A stretch of DNA of 64,000 bases from Leptospira perdikensis (GTDB taxonomy: Bacteria > Spirochaetota > Leptospiria > Leptospirales > Leptospiraceae): assembly GCF_004769575.1 (NCBI RefSeq), contig NZ_RQGA01000014.1, positions 186,001-250,000 on the forward strand, given 5' to 3'. The notes beneath the pieces are model-generated. The model had not been told where the DNA came from. It was given only the letters and a program-made list of their open reading frames with translations, and made no database searches. The position numbers were made by a program, and so were the translations under genes. Shown in pieces: positions 26,208-35,589 of the stretch. Each line of letters starts with the position of its first letter. Position 1 is the first letter of the stretch.

Positions 26208-28121
26208 TTAAATCACTTCAATCCCAATCCAAGTGATATCATCAAGGATTGGGATCCCTTCAGAATAGGACCGAATTTTTAGCTCTAATTCTTGTTTGAT
26301 CAGGGACATATGGTTTAGCCCCATCGTAGAGAAAAAATGAAGGAGCTCAGGTTCCCATAACTTTTGATGTTTAGAGTTTTCCACATCTTTCAATCCATCG
26401 GTAAAAAGATAAAACCGATCTCCTTTTTGAATTGGAAACTCTAATATCTTGGGTTCTCTATTAGAAATCATCCCGAACATGGGATTTAATTTTTCCGGGC
26501 ATTGTACTCCTGAAGGAGATTGATACAACATACCTGGATGCCCAGCATTTCCATAGTAAACTGTGTTTTGATTGAAATCAAATAACAAAAAGATAAAGGG
26601 AACAAAAGCATAAGGATCGGGAAGATTTGTTGAAACTCCTTCATTCATTTTGCTTAAGATTTTTTTAGGATCTGATTCTGTTTTTACGATTTGATGAAAG
26701 AGTACTCGAAGTACAGTCATCATCATTGCAGCCTTTACACCATGGCCAATTACATCACCAAGGGCAAAAATATAACGATCATTTCCTAAATCAATATAGT
26801 CGTAGTAGTCGCCACCAACTTGAATGAGAGGTTTGTATAAAACTTCGTAATCCAAATGTGGAAGAATGAGGATTTTGTTAGGAAGGTATTTTTTTTGTAA
26901 ATCTTTGGCATAATCCATTTCCTTTTCGAATTCCAAACGTTTTTTTGTTACGTTTTGAACAAGGACGATCGCTCCACTGGTAAATTGATAGTTTTGTTCT
27001 AAATACCAAAGTTGGTAAGTGATATCTAATAAGTAAACAGACCCATCCACAGTATAAAACTCTGATTCTTCTTTCCTTAGTTTACTTTGGCCGTCCGGAT
27101 CAGTGAAAACACCTTCTAAAAATAAACTGACTTCCTTTTCAATCCATTCCTTTACAGAAAGTTGGTCACGAAAGAGTTCGGTCACCAATAGTTTGGGTTC
27201 AATTTCTGGATTTTCTAAAAGAATTTTTCCCTTCGGATCAAAGAGGATCGCAGCATGGGGAAATTCTTGTAAAAGAAGTCTGAGTTTCTGTTTGGATTCA
27301 ATTTCTCTTAGAGAGATAAAAGTCGAAAACAAAAAGGATAAAACGAATAAGGAAAATAAGATAATTACGTTTCTTTTCAAAGATTCTTTAATGGGAACAA
27401 GAACCAAATCTTTGGGACTTACAATGAATAAATGGAGAGGTAACCCATACATAGGAAAACTAACAACGAAATAGTTCATTTCCTCTTTCCAAGCCTCATG
27501 TAATGTCGGAAGATTGGAATGGATTTGAAGGGAAGGTTTGACTTCATTCCTCCAAAATTCGGAAACTAAAAAATTATCTTCAATGAATCCGGAAATTCCA
27601 AAATTCCCATCACCATTAAGGACAAAAAGTCCTTCATTTGGATCACTAAAGGGAGAATCGAGAAGTGCATCTTCTAAAAATTTTGCAGAATGAACAGAAA
27701 TACGATTTTCATCGATAACAAGTAAATAGGAATTTTTTTCGGAATTCCATTCACAACTAACAAGAGTCAGACCTTCTATTGTTTTTATATTTTGAATTGA
27801 TGGACTACAATTTATAACAAATTTTGATAATTCTGAAGTCGAAAGTATCCCGATAGTTTTTTTTCCACTTAAGTCCGAATTGATTTTCTCTCGAATTTGA
27901 TTTTCTAAATCAATAGCAAGGAGTTGGATCCGAATCAATTGAAACCTTTGGTTCCAGTCTAACGCTTCTTTGTACTGGGAATGAATCATAGAAGCTACAA
28001 GCAGGAAATACGGGATTATCAGAAAGGTTACAATAGATAAAAATAATTTAAGAAAGGATTTGGTTTTGATTACAAATAAAAAATTGCCATACAATTCTTT
28101 AATCCAATTGCCATTGTACAC
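26208..28121 (-). CDS. Membrane-anchored SpoIIE-type serine phosphatase
   Basis: The 637-residue protein has an N-terminal membrane helix (LKLFLSIVTFLIIPYFLLVA, about 23-42), a periplasmic sensor region of about 200 residues and a second helix (NVIILFSLFVLSFLFSTFI, about 250-270). A PAS-like region follows, then an RsbU/SpoIIE phosphatase (about 430-637) with GDVIGHGVKAAMMM and LFTDGLKDVEN metal motifs intact. It probably dephosphorylates an anti-anti-sigma protein in a partner-switching pathway. It lies three bases after the Ig-like protein gene and downstream of the LysM-FecR gene, suggesting a single envelope-signalling operon. Confidence 0.88.
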   Translation of the reverse strand: MYNGNWIKELYGNFLFVIKTKSFLKLFLSIVTFLIIPYFLLVASMIHSQYKEALDWNQRFQLIRIQLLAIDLENQIREKINSDLSGKKTIGILSTSELSKFVINCSPSIQNIKTIEGLTLVSCEWNSEKNSYLLVIDENRISVHSAKFLEDALLDSPFSDPNEGLFVLNGDGNFGISGFIEDNFLVSEFWRNEVKPSLQIHSNLPTLHEAWKEEMNYFVVSFPMYGLPLHLFIVSPKDLVLVPIKESLKRNVIILFSLFVLSFLFSTFISLREIESKQKLRLLLQEFPHAAILFDPKGKILLENPEIEPKLLVTELFRDQLSVKEWIEKEVSLFLEGVFTDPDGQSKLRKEESEFYTVDGSVYLLDITYQLWYLEQNYQFTSGAIVLVQNVTKKRLEFEKEMDYAKDLQKKYLPNKILILPHLDYEVLYKPLIQVGGDYYDYIDLGNDRYIFALGDVIGHGVKAAMMMTVLRVLFHQIVKTESDPKKILSKMNEGVSTNLPDPYAFVPFIFLLFDFNQNTVYYGNAGHPGMLYQSPSGVQCPEKLNPMFGMISNREPKILEFPIQKGDRFYLFTDGLKDVENSKHQKLWEPELLHFFSTMGLNHMSLIKQELELKIRSYSEGIPILDDITWIGIEVI

Positions 28122-28124
28122 TAG

Positions 28125-29063
28125 TTAGTTTCCGTAATTTGGCTTTTGAATTTGAATCTTTTTGGGAATTTCTTCATTTCCCAACTTATCTGTTGCGGAA
28201 ATTTCTACTTCCAAGTTTTGCGAACAGGAATTGATTAGATGAGTCCAAGAACTTTTAGGATCCCAAAGAAACCAATCGGTTTTTGGTCCTGCTCCGCAAA
28301 GGGTACGAAAACGAATTGTATCCACACCTGACCCACTGTCTTTCGATTCGATTTGGAGATTGGTTTTAGAAGAAATGTATTGATCGTTTTTATTTTTATG
28401 TGTTTGTGGGGCAAAATAGAGTTCTGAATTTGGTGCTGTATTGTCCACACTGAATTCCCAAACCTGCATAGAATCAGAAATTCCGAGTTCATTTGTCACT
28501 TGGTATTCCAATTTGTAATCCCCATCCTTAGAAAAAGATAATTCTGGTTCTTTTGTTACTTTCCATGGTCCACCGTTTAAACGGTAACGGACAGAAGTTT
28601 TTACTGGCAAAGTAAGAATCGGTCTCACTTGAATTGTATTTTCTGTAAGGAAAAATCTATTATTTCCTTCTGGAGTGAGAATGGGTATGATGACATCCGT
28701 TGTATTTGATTTATGAGATACAACCTTTGTCATCTCTTTCTGTTTTGGTTTTCCAAAGGAACTGACAGTATATAAGTCAGTCCAAAATCCACGCACTTGT
28801 CGTTTCGCAACGGCCCGAATCCGAAAGAATTCATAACCATTAGGAATGAATAATTGAATTTTTCCTGGATTCGATAAAACACGAAAAGGAATTTCTAAAT
28901 CAAAATTTGATTCTTTCCATAATTCAAATTCGTACTGAATGATATCATCTCGATCCGGTTCTAAAGTGAATTTGATAGTTTTTGATTCGGAGAATATAGG
29001 AATATTCGTAAATAGGAATAAAGAGAGGAATAGACAAAACCGAAAACGAATTAAAGGACTCAT
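28125..29063 (-). CDS. Secreted Ig-like / OmpL47-type repeat protein
   Basis: A signal peptide (FRFCLFLSLFLFTNIPIFSES) precedes beta-rich modules. The middle and C-terminal parts show patterns such as VRYRLNGGPWKVTKEPELSF, DGDYKLEYQVTNELGISDSM and VDNTAPNSELYF, then SGSGVDTIRFRTLCG and VEISATDKLGNEE. These resemble the Ig-like or chitobiase-type domains found in leptospiral OmpL47-type surface proteins. It is periplasmic or surface located. The start overlaps the LysM-FecR gene stop (ATGA) and the SpoIIE gene follows three bases later. Ligand unknown. Confidence 0.72.
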   Translation of the reverse strand: MSPLIRFRFCLFLSLFLFTNIPIFSESKTIKFTLEPDRDDIIQYEFELWKESNFDLEIPFRVLSNPGKIQLFIPNGYEFFRIRAVAKRQVRGFWTDLYTVSSFGKPKQKEMTKVVSHKSNTTDVIIPILTPEGNNRFFLTENTIQVRPILTLPVKTSVRYRLNGGPWKVTKEPELSFSKDGDYKLEYQVTNELGISDSMQVWEFSVDNTAPNSELYFAPQTHKNKNDQYISSKTNLQIESKDSGSGVDTIRFRTLCGAGPKTDWFLWDPKSSWTHLINSCSQNLEVEISATDKLGNEEIPKKIQIQKPNYGN

Positions 29064-29956
29064 TCTTCTTTTGGTTTTGGTGGATCAGGCACCGTAAATG
29101 GTTTTAAAGGCGGTTTTCCTTTTTCAACAAAGGTAGCAAAACCGGAAGCCACGTTAACAGTTACATTTTGAGCACTCACTGCAACAGAACCTTCATAACA
29201 ACTGAGAGTTGTGTTTCCTTGTGCGTCAACTTCTGTAGTAAAGTCCGTACCTTTCACTTCAGAAATAGCAGCATCTGTTTTTAAAAGAAACATTCGTTGA
29301 TTAGAAGAAGGCTTTTTTTGAACGATAGAACGGATTCGCCCTCTACGCAAATAAAGTTCATCGGGTTCCGATTCCGATTTTCCTTTTTCCATAATTACAT
29401 GGCTATTTTCTGTAATTTCAAACCGTGACCCTGAAAGTAAAAGAAACTGTGCTTCGGATTCTTTAAAAGTTCGAACCTCATCTTTAGCATAAAGTCCCTC
29501 TCCTAAATTGGCACCAGTCCAATCCATTTGTTTTTGAGACACTTTAAGAACTTCAGTTTTCCCTGAATATCGTTGTATATCCGCTAACGGTTTTTTACCC
29601 AAACTTTTTGGAATCCATAACTTCATTCCTGGAATGATGAGATTGGGGTTATCGATTTGATTGGATTTTAGAAGTTCTTTCCACTTCCTTGGATCATCCA
29701 AATAGGTTTTGGAAATGATACTTAAGGTTTGGCCTTTTTCCACAACGATAGTGATACCGTCGCCTTCGGGCGGATGGATGATTTGTTTGGATTCAGCCGA
29801 AATTGAAAAAGGGGATACGTTTGTTAAAATGATAAAAACAAAAAGATAAAAAGGGAAAGGAAACCGGAGTGGTTTCCCAATAAAAAAGGCGGAAGTTTCC
29901 TTCCACCTTTTTCTTCGATACAGATTACTAAAGATGAGGAAAATTTGAAAATTCAT
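29060..29956 (-). CDS. LysM and FecR domain protein
   Basis: Start chosen at ATG 29956, which has GAGGA six bases upstream; a start at 29998 would overlap the preceding gene. The protein has a basic N-terminus, a signal-anchor (FPFYLFVFIILTNVSPFS), and a LysM domain (about residues 65-120; VVEKGQTLSIISKTYLDD and NLIIPGMKLWIPKS). A FecR domain follows (about 150-280; GLYAKDEVRTF, IRSIVQKKP, ISEVKGTDFTTEV, LSCYEGSVAVSA). LysM suggests peptidoglycan binding. FecR modules occur in envelope proteins as well as signalling proteins. It heads a coupled set with the Ig-like and SpoIIE genes. Confidence 0.85.
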   Translation of the reverse strand: MNFQIFLIFSNLYRRKRWKETSAFFIGKPLRFPFPFYLFVFIILTNVSPFSISAESKQIIHPPEGDGITIVVEKGQTLSIISKTYLDDPRKWKELLKSNQIDNPNLIIPGMKLWIPKSLGKKPLADIQRYSGKTEVLKVSQKQMDWTGANLGEGLYAKDEVRTFKESEAQFLLLSGSRFEITENSHVIMEKGKSESEPDELYLRRGRIRSIVQKKPSSNQRMFLLKTDAAISEVKGTDFTTEVDAQGNTTLSCYEGSVAVSAQNVTVNVASGFATFVEKGKPPLKPFTVPDPPKPKEE

Positions 29957-29978
29957 ACAATCCTCATCATTAGACTTG

Positions 29979-32081
29979 TTAGTCGATGTTTTCAGCAACT
30001 AATTCTGCAATGTCTTTTACTTTGACAGAATCAATTTTTTCAGCTGCTTTGACACCATCTGTGATCATAGTGATACAGAATGGACAAGCAGTAGCAATGG
30101 TAGTTGCTCCCGTATCAAGAAGTTGTCCTGTACGTTTGCTATTCACACGTGTACTTTCTGGGTTGGTTTCATCCACATGTTCTTCCATCCAGTACTGCGC
30201 GCCACCCGCACCACAACAAAGTCCTTTGGAGTGATGGTCAACGGCTTCTTCGATTTTACCACCGGATACTTTTTTCACAACGTCACGAGGGTTATCGTAA
30301 TTGTTGTTATAACGACCGATGTAACAAGAGTCGTGGTAAGTGTATTTTCCTGTGTTGGCATCATCAGCCACTTTCACATCAATTTTACCATCTTTGGAAA
30401 GTTGGTTGATGTACTCCGAGTGGTGGATGACTTCGAAGTTTCCACCAAATTGTGGATATTCGTTTTTGATTGTATTGTAGCAATGTGGACAAGCAGTTAC
30501 AATCTTTTTGATTCCGTAACCGTTGATTGTGTCTACGTTTGTTTGTGCTAAAGTTTGGTATAGATATTCGTTACCACCGCGGCGAGCCGAGTCTCCTGAA
30601 CATCCTTCTTCGGTTCCAAGGATACCAAAGTTTACTTCAGCTTTTTGCATGATTTTTACAAAGTCACGAGAGATCTTTTTGTTTCTTTCATCAAAAGCAC
30701 CCGCACAACCTACCCAATAGAGTACGTCCACGTTTTTGTCTTCTGCTTCTGAAAGAACTTTAACACCAAGACCATCAGCCCAATCTGCTCTTGTATGTGC
30801 TCCCACACCCCATGGATTGGAATTGTTTTCCATGTTTGTGAAGGCTTTTTGAAGTTCTGGACTCATTTTTGATTCGGCAAGAACTAAGTGGCGGCGCATT
30901 TCAATGATGGCGTTTACTTGGTTGTTTCCAACTGGGCATGCTTCCACGCACGCATAACAAGTAGTACATCCCCAAAGTGCTTCTTCACTTAAACCTTCAT
31001 GTGAGTTGATGACTCCGGTTTCTAATGCCGCAACAGCCTCTGCACCTTCTTCTGGTGTTTTACCTGCACGAGCCGCAGCAACTTCTGGCATCTTCTCTAA
31101 CATTTGGTGTTTGAGTTCAACAATGATGGCTTTTGGATTTAAAACTTTTCCTGTTCTGTTTGCAGGACATTCCACTTGGCAACGACCACATTCAATACAA
31201 GACATACCATCAAGTAAGTTTGGCCAAGGGAAGTCTTCTACACGATTGGATCCCCAAACTGCATTTTCATCATCTAAATTGAGTTTAGAAAGTTGTCCTT
31301 TGGGAGTATCTGTTGCAAGGAAGTAGTTGAATGGAGCAAAAATTAAGTGAGCATGTTTTGATGTAGGAACATACAACATAAACGAGAATACAGTGATGAT
31401 ATGACCCCACCACATAATTTGGAAAACGACGTCTGCAGAAGAGTTTGCAACACCGATCGATTCCCAAACACTACCGATGGCTCCATCAATGAGACCGGCA
31501 TGTGTAAAGTAAGTCGCTGCAACCGTTTTAGCACCATTTCCAAGTAAGGTGGTCACCATAAGGGTAGCGATCATACTGATCACAACAGCAGAAGCTGGAG
31601 AGTGAACATCCAAACCTTTTGCTTTTTTGATCCAACGTCTCCAAGCAAAAAAACCAAGACCGGTTAATACAAGTATGGAAACATAATTCACTGCTTGTTC
31701 ATAAATATGATTCGCAGCTTCACCCAAAAGAAATTCAGGAAGAGCAAATTTGTAAGGGTCATCCATTACATAACCAAACACACCAGCAACCATTTGGCTT
31801 GTTGTGTGGATGGTATACACGAGGAATCCGTAGAATACAAATGCGTGCATGATACCGCGCACTGGTTCACGAAAGTTTTTCTTTTGGAGGACTACGTTTA
31901 TAAGAAAACTCTTTAAACGGAATCCGATATTTAGGTTCTTTTTAGCATCTTCATTGAAGAAAGCAGGACGACCATTGAAGATCAATCCGAGCCTATAAAG
32001 GATGGCGCGGACAAAGACAATGTTTGCCACGACGAAAAATGCTGTGAATAATAGGTGAAAGAGTATTCTTCCGATATCCAT
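29979..32081 (-). CDS. Membrane (Fe-S) oxidoreductase, HdrD/GlpC-like
   Basis: The N-terminal third has about five membrane helices of a NarI-like cytochrome type. Two 4Fe-4S motifs follow: CIECGRCQVECPANR (about 290-304) and CTTCYACVEACPVGN (about 370). Two cysteine-rich CCG domains complete the 700 residues: CSGDSARRGGNEYLYQ with ACPHC, and DSCYIGRYN, LCCGAGGAQYW with ACPFC. Family members pass electrons between soluble donors, often electron-transfer flavoprotein, and the quinone pool or disulfides. No etf genes are present here, so the partner is inferred only. Its first CCG repeat reads CSGD, a variant I regard as common in this clade. Confidence 0.88.
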   Translation of the reverse strand: MDIGRILFHLLFTAFFVVANIVFVRAILYRLGLIFNGRPAFFNEDAKKNLNIGFRLKSFLINVVLQKKNFREPVRGIMHAFVFYGFLVYTIHTTSQMVAGVFGYVMDDPYKFALPEFLLGEAANHIYEQAVNYVSILVLTGLGFFAWRRWIKKAKGLDVHSPASAVVISMIATLMVTTLLGNGAKTVAATYFTHAGLIDGAIGSVWESIGVANSSADVVFQIMWWGHIITVFSFMLYVPTSKHAHLIFAPFNYFLATDTPKGQLSKLNLDDENAVWGSNRVEDFPWPNLLDGMSCIECGRCQVECPANRTGKVLNPKAIIVELKHQMLEKMPEVAAARAGKTPEEGAEAVAALETGVINSHEGLSEEALWGCTTCYACVEACPVGNNQVNAIIEMRRHLVLAESKMSPELQKAFTNMENNSNPWGVGAHTRADWADGLGVKVLSEAEDKNVDVLYWVGCAGAFDERNKKISRDFVKIMQKAEVNFGILGTEEGCSGDSARRGGNEYLYQTLAQTNVDTINGYGIKKIVTACPHCYNTIKNEYPQFGGNFEVIHHSEYINQLSKDGKIDVKVADDANTGKYTYHDSCYIGRYNNNYDNPRDVVKKVSGGKIEEAVDHHSKGLCCGAGGAQYWMEEHVDETNPESTRVNSKRTGQLLDTGATTIATACPFCITMITDGVKAAEKIDSVKVKDIAELVAENID

Positions 32082-32204
32082 TTATGTTTATGCCCTTAAG
32101 GTGTTTGGTATTTCCTAGGATTTGTATAGAAAAATGAATGTCCAGGAAAATTCGGTTTTTACAGGGATCTATAGGCAGATTTCCTGTCCAAGTAGGTAGA
32201 GATC

Positions 32205-33320
32205 ATGAACTTAGACTCGTTTTCATTTAGCCCGAAAGACCCCGCAGATGCCGTTCTTTTGAACGCTGTCCAAGGCAAACGAATCTCCCCGGAAGAGGCC
32301 CTCATCCTCTACAAGAGTGGTGATTTTTTAAAGATCCAAATGGTAGCGCGTTTCCTTCGAGAGAAGGTCAGACCTCACTCGGAAGCCAGTTACACAATGT
32401 TCCGGGTTGTGAATTATACCAATTATTGCAATGTCGAATGTAGTTTTTGTTCCTTTATGGATGAGATTGGAAATGGCAAGGGTTATGTTCTCTCGAAAGA
32501 AGAAATCCTACAAAAAATGGATTACGCTGTGGAAGAAGGAGCCGACCAAATGTTCCTCCAAGGCGGTGTGTATCCCGATCTTCCTTTTGATTATTATCTA
32601 GATGTGATTCGTTCTGTAAAAGCAAAATATCCGAAGATGCATATCCGAGCCTTTTCACCTGTGGAAGTCATCAATTTAGAAACAATCACGGGAAAACCAT
32701 TACGTGAAGTATTACTGATTTTAAAAGAAGCAGGTCTTGATTCTGTCCCGGGTGCTGGAGCCGAAATCCTCACAGAAAGGATGCGCCAAATCATCTCTCC
32801 GAAAAAAGCAACCGTATCAGAATGGGTACGAGCTATGGAAACTTGCCATGAAGTGGGACTTCTTGGATCAGCAAATGTGGTCTTTGGTTCTGAAGAAACA
32901 GAAGAGGAAGTGATCGAACATTTGCGTGTGGTTCGTGATCTTCAGGACCGAACGGGTGGATTTTTATCATTTATCCCTTGGACTTTCCAACCGCAAACCA
33001 AGAGGTTCAAAGTCAGACCGGTTCCCACACATGAATACCTAAAGGTTTTGGGAATTTGTCGGATCTTTCTAGATAATATCAAACATATTGAAACCTCTGT
33101 GATGGTTTTAGGAAAAGGAGTGGGTCAGCTTGCCCTTTATTCCGGTGCTGATGATATTTCTTCTGTCGTGATCGAAGAAAATGTCCTACGTTCTTTTGGT
33201 TTAAAAACAGAAAAAGAGGCGCGTAAATTTCTCACAGAAGGTGGGTTCCAACCTGTCCGTAGGAACTTACTTTACGAAGAAGAATATGACTGCAACCAAG
33301 TGGGGGTTGACCAGACCTAA
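32205..33320 (+). CDS. mqnC: Dehypoxanthine futalosine cyclase
   Basis: MqnC is a radical SAM enzyme of the futalosine route to menaquinone; it cyclises dehypoxanthine futalosine. Radical SAM cysteines are Cys75, Cys79 and Cys82 in YCNVECSFC. The C-terminal signature [12 protein letters not shown] followed by [19 protein letters not shown] is MqnC-like and separates it from MqnE and the F420 enzyme CofH. Length, 371 residues, is normal. It is divergent from the Fe-S oxidoreductase gene and followed by a 167-base intergenic region. Presence of mqnC implies the organism uses futalosine-derived menaquinone; other mqn genes are not in the window. Confidence 0.92.
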   Translation: MNLDSFSFSPKDPADAVLLNAVQGKRISPEEALILYKSGDFLKIQMVARFLREKVRPHSEASYTMFRVVNYTNYCNVECSFCSFMDEIGNGKGYVLSKEEILQKMDYAVEEGADQMFLQGGVYPDLPFDYYLDVIRSVKAKYPKMHIRAFSPVEVINLETITGKPLREVLLILKEAGLDSVPGAGAEILTERMRQIISPKKATVSEWVRAMETCHEVGLLGSANVVFGSEETEEEVIEHLRVVRDLQDRTGGFLSFIPWTFQPQTKRFKVRPVPTHEYLKVLGICRIFLDNIKHIETSVMVLGKGVGQLALYSGADDISSVVIEENVLRSFGLKTEKEARKFLTEGGFQPVRRNLLYEEEYDCNQVGVDQT

Positions 33321-33360
33321 CGCAAGCAGGCTTTTTCTTCTCTCGAGTGATTTCCTTAGG

Positions 33361-33394
33361 TAAAAAAAAAGATGGGGCTTTCACACCCATCTTT
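33361..33394 (-). terminator. Intrinsic terminator downstream of GGDEF gene
   Basis: AAAGATGGG (33368-33376) pairs with CCCATCTTT (33386-33394) across a nine-base loop. Read on the minus strand, the stem is followed by a run of nine U (A's at 33362-33370 on the plus strand). It ends transcription coming from the GGDEF gene, about 95 bases beyond its stop. The plus side has only a weak T-tract (TTTT at 33400-33403), so efficiency for mqnC is uncertain. Confidence 0.75.
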
Positions 33395-33429
33395 CGAAAT
33401 TTTACACCTTATCCGTAATGGACATAAAC

Positions 33430-33464
33430 TGAGAATCAGTCTCAATTTCAACGATAATGATTTT
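33430..33464. promoter_or_regulatory. Two Fur/PerR-like boxes in convergent intergenic region
   Basis: The 167 bases between mqnC and the GGDEF gene hold no ORF of note. TGAGAATCAGTCTCA (33430-33444) is a near-perfect palindrome (two mismatched pairs), and GATAATGATTTTC lies just beyond at 33452-33464. Both resemble Fur-family operators. On the minus strand the first sits between TTGAAA and TTTATG with a 17-base spacer, and the terminator lies about 40-60 bases further. This could be a promoter for a small RNA or chance; see findings. Confidence 0.25.
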
Positions 33465-33487
33465 CTTAAAACTTGTCTATCATTTTT

Positions 33488-34681
33488 TTAAGATTCAATG
33501 AGAGTGATTCGGTTTCTTCCCTCGTTTTTAGAGGTATAAAGGGCCGTATCAATTTTGTGGTAGAGTTCATCAAAACTAGGATCGTCTTCGGGACGGAATA
33601 GTGTGGCACCGATCGAAACGGTTAAGGTCAAAGATTCCCCTGGTTGGTTGTAAATGGGGATTAACAATCGCTCCAATTTTTCCCGGATGGATTCTGTGAG
33701 GATTTGTAGTCCTTCTTTATCAATCGGTGAAACAAGCAAACAAAATTCATCTCCTCCAATCCTTGCCGCGATGTCTGTTATCCTTGTCCTCGACTTAACT
33801 GTCCGGGCAAAAGCTTGGATGGCAAGGTCTCCCTGTTTGTGTCCATATTTATCGTTGATTGCTTTTAGCCGGTCTAGATCCAAAATGACAAGACCAATGA
33901 TGAAACCTTCGCGGTTGGATCTTTTTTTATAGAGGTCAAACTGTTCTAACAAATGACGTCTGTTAAAAAGTTCAGTCATCGAATCCACTCGAGACAAATC
34001 TTCAATCTTTTGATTGATACGAAGGAGTTTTCCCACGGTAATTCGTAGCCTTGATTTAACTCGGTATTCTTCAAACCTCCAATAGTTGATTAGAAGGTTC
34101 GCAACAAATCCAAAAGCAAGTAAAAAGGAAACAATGAGTACGTCTTGGTAAAATACAAAACGATCAAAACCCTGGATTCGCGAGAAGTTTAAATGTAAGG
34201 GAATAAAAACAGCAACATATAAAATGGATAACAATAAAATTCGAATGGGTTCAATCCATAATAAGATGGAAGCACTCGCAATGACTATAGCAGATCCAAA
34301 TAGATAATAAGCATGGTTTGGTTTATCATAAACCATCATAGGAATATAAATTAAGATTAAACCGGTGAGTACAACACTTGTAATTCCATAGATATGTCTT
34401 TCATATAATTTGATTCTCTTTTTTCCAAAGAGATAAACAAAGAAACAAATGGCAAGGGAAGAAATTCGAAAAAAAGCAATCCAGAAACTTGCTTCTTTGG
34501 TTCGAACAAGCGAATCTACAAAAAGAAGAGAGATGATGGAGGTAAAGGCAGTCATCACACTGAAAATTTGTAGTGAGGATCCAATGTCGGAAAGATTGGT
34601 GGACGTGAAGCTAGGATGATAGGTTCGTAAAAACAATTTACGAAATACAAAAAAATACCTTTTGAATGTATACCTACGCAT
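33488..34681 (-). CDS. Membrane GGDEF diguanylate cyclase
   Basis: The 397-residue protein has about six membrane helices in its first 200 residues and a short coil. A GGDEF domain follows (about 225-397) with the active signature RIGGDEF near residue 308 and DLDRLKAINDKYGHKQGD for Mg and substrate binding. It should make cyclic di-GMP from GTP at the inner membrane. No RxxD inhibitory site is evident just before GGDEF. It stands alone between the GerMN gene and mqnC. The signal sensed by the membrane part is unknown. Confidence 0.9.
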   Translation of the reverse strand: MRRYTFKRYFFVFRKLFLRTYHPSFTSTNLSDIGSSLQIFSVMTAFTSIISLLFVDSLVRTKEASFWIAFFRISSLAICFFVYLFGKKRIKLYERHIYGITSVVLTGLILIYIPMMVYDKPNHAYYLFGSAIVIASASILLWIEPIRILLLSILYVAVFIPLHLNFSRIQGFDRFVFYQDVLIVSFLLAFGFVANLLINYWRFEEYRVKSRLRITVGKLLRINQKIEDLSRVDSMTELFNRRHLLEQFDLYKKRSNREGFIIGLVILDLDRLKAINDKYGHKQGDLAIQAFARTVKSRTRITDIAARIGGDEFCLLVSPIDKEGLQILTESIREKLERLLIPIYNQPGESLTLTVSIGATLFRPEDDPSFDELYHKIDTALYTSKNEGRNRITLIES

Positions 34682-34736
34682 GGGGAGCCGGAATTCAGAA
34701 TACAGGAAAAATCCTGTCTGTAAACCATTTACTGGG

Positions 34737-35555
34737 CTAGAAAATGATTACCTTTCTTTGGGTTTTGGCCAGGACTTCAGGAATTGTCAACCCATCACTT
34801 CCTAATGTGCGAATGCGTTCTCCGTTGGTATAAAGGATCACACCTTTGATTCCAAAATTTCCAACCAAGGTAAAGGAAATTTGGTCCAAACGGTCTTTTA
34901 AGATTTCTATACTCCCGCCGTAACTTAAGTCTTCGGAAACAGAAATATGAAGGATCCCATTTTCCAATCGGTAGTTTGGTTCCATTCGAATTCGTTTAGA
35001 AAGGGCAGAAAGAACTCCCTTTCCTTTTTCTTCTGCATTCGGACCTTTGGTGAGTTCTTGGAACAAAAAGGGAATCGGATCTCCCCCTGGAAATTCTCGA
35101 GATAGTTTTACCAGTTGGGACTGGCTATTTTTTCCCGTTCCATAAAATTTTAAGAAATAAACAGGTAGGTATCCCGCATCCGCTTGCAGACGTTTGCCGG
35201 CGCCAGGAAACCGATCTTCGGGAAGAGTGATTTCGGGAATGGTTTCATCTATGAGTTTTGTGCGTGATTTTTGTTTGGATTCTGTATCAGGGAATGTTTG
35301 CGTGAGGACTTCTTCTTCCCAATTTAAGTCATCTTCCCAAGTTTCTTTAGCAAAAGGATCGGAGGGTTCCGCAAATTTTGTTTTTTCTTGGGTTTTTCCG
35401 ATGTTTCGAAACCCTTGTTTGGGAATTAGATTTCCTGCGGCTTTTGGATCAAACCCCATAGACTTTTCAATGAGAACGAGTACAAGGAAAATCCCGCCAA
35501 GCAAATAGCGTAAAGATTTCCATTTATCTTCTTGGATTTGGGGAAGTACCGCCAC
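34737..35555 (-). CDS. GerMN domain protein
   Basis: An N-terminal membrane anchor (LRYLLGGIFLVLVLIEKS) is followed by a long low-complexity linker (about 40-120). A GerMN domain then spans about residues 130-265, with YFLKFYGTGKNSQSQLV, LFQELTKGPNAEEKG, and SFTLVGNFGIKGVILYTNGE. GerMN domains occur in spore proteins and in lipoproteins of non-sporulating bacteria, where they are often near cell-wall hydrolases. Here the neighbours are a GGDEF cyclase and a HAD phosphatase, so the role is not clear. Location is likely the inner-membrane outer face. Confidence 0.8.
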   Translation of the reverse strand: MAVLPQIQEDKWKSLRYLLGGIFLVLVLIEKSMGFDPKAAGNLIPKQGFRNIGKTQEKTKFAEPSDPFAKETWEDDLNWEEEVLTQTFPDTESKQKSRTKLIDETIPEITLPEDRFPGAGKRLQADAGYLPVYFLKFYGTGKNSQSQLVKLSREFPGGDPIPFLFQELTKGPNAEEKGKGVLSALSKRIRMEPNYRLENGILHISVSEDLSYGGSIEILKDRLDQISFTLVGNFGIKGVILYTNGERIRTLGSDGLTIPEVLAKTQRKVIIF

Positions 35556-35589
35556 ACTATAAATGTCGGAGAAGGTAGGAAAAGGGAAT

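Noticed and set aside
29986..31916. Several plus-strand open frames of 60-140 codons over the Fe-S oxidoreductase gene
   Set aside because: They are antisense to a well-supported gene, with low-complexity composition and no ribosome sites or known motifs.
34702..34717. ACAGGA/TCCTGT inverted repeat between GGDEF and GerMN genes
   Set aside because: Six-base stem with no T-run on either strand; not convincing as a terminator.
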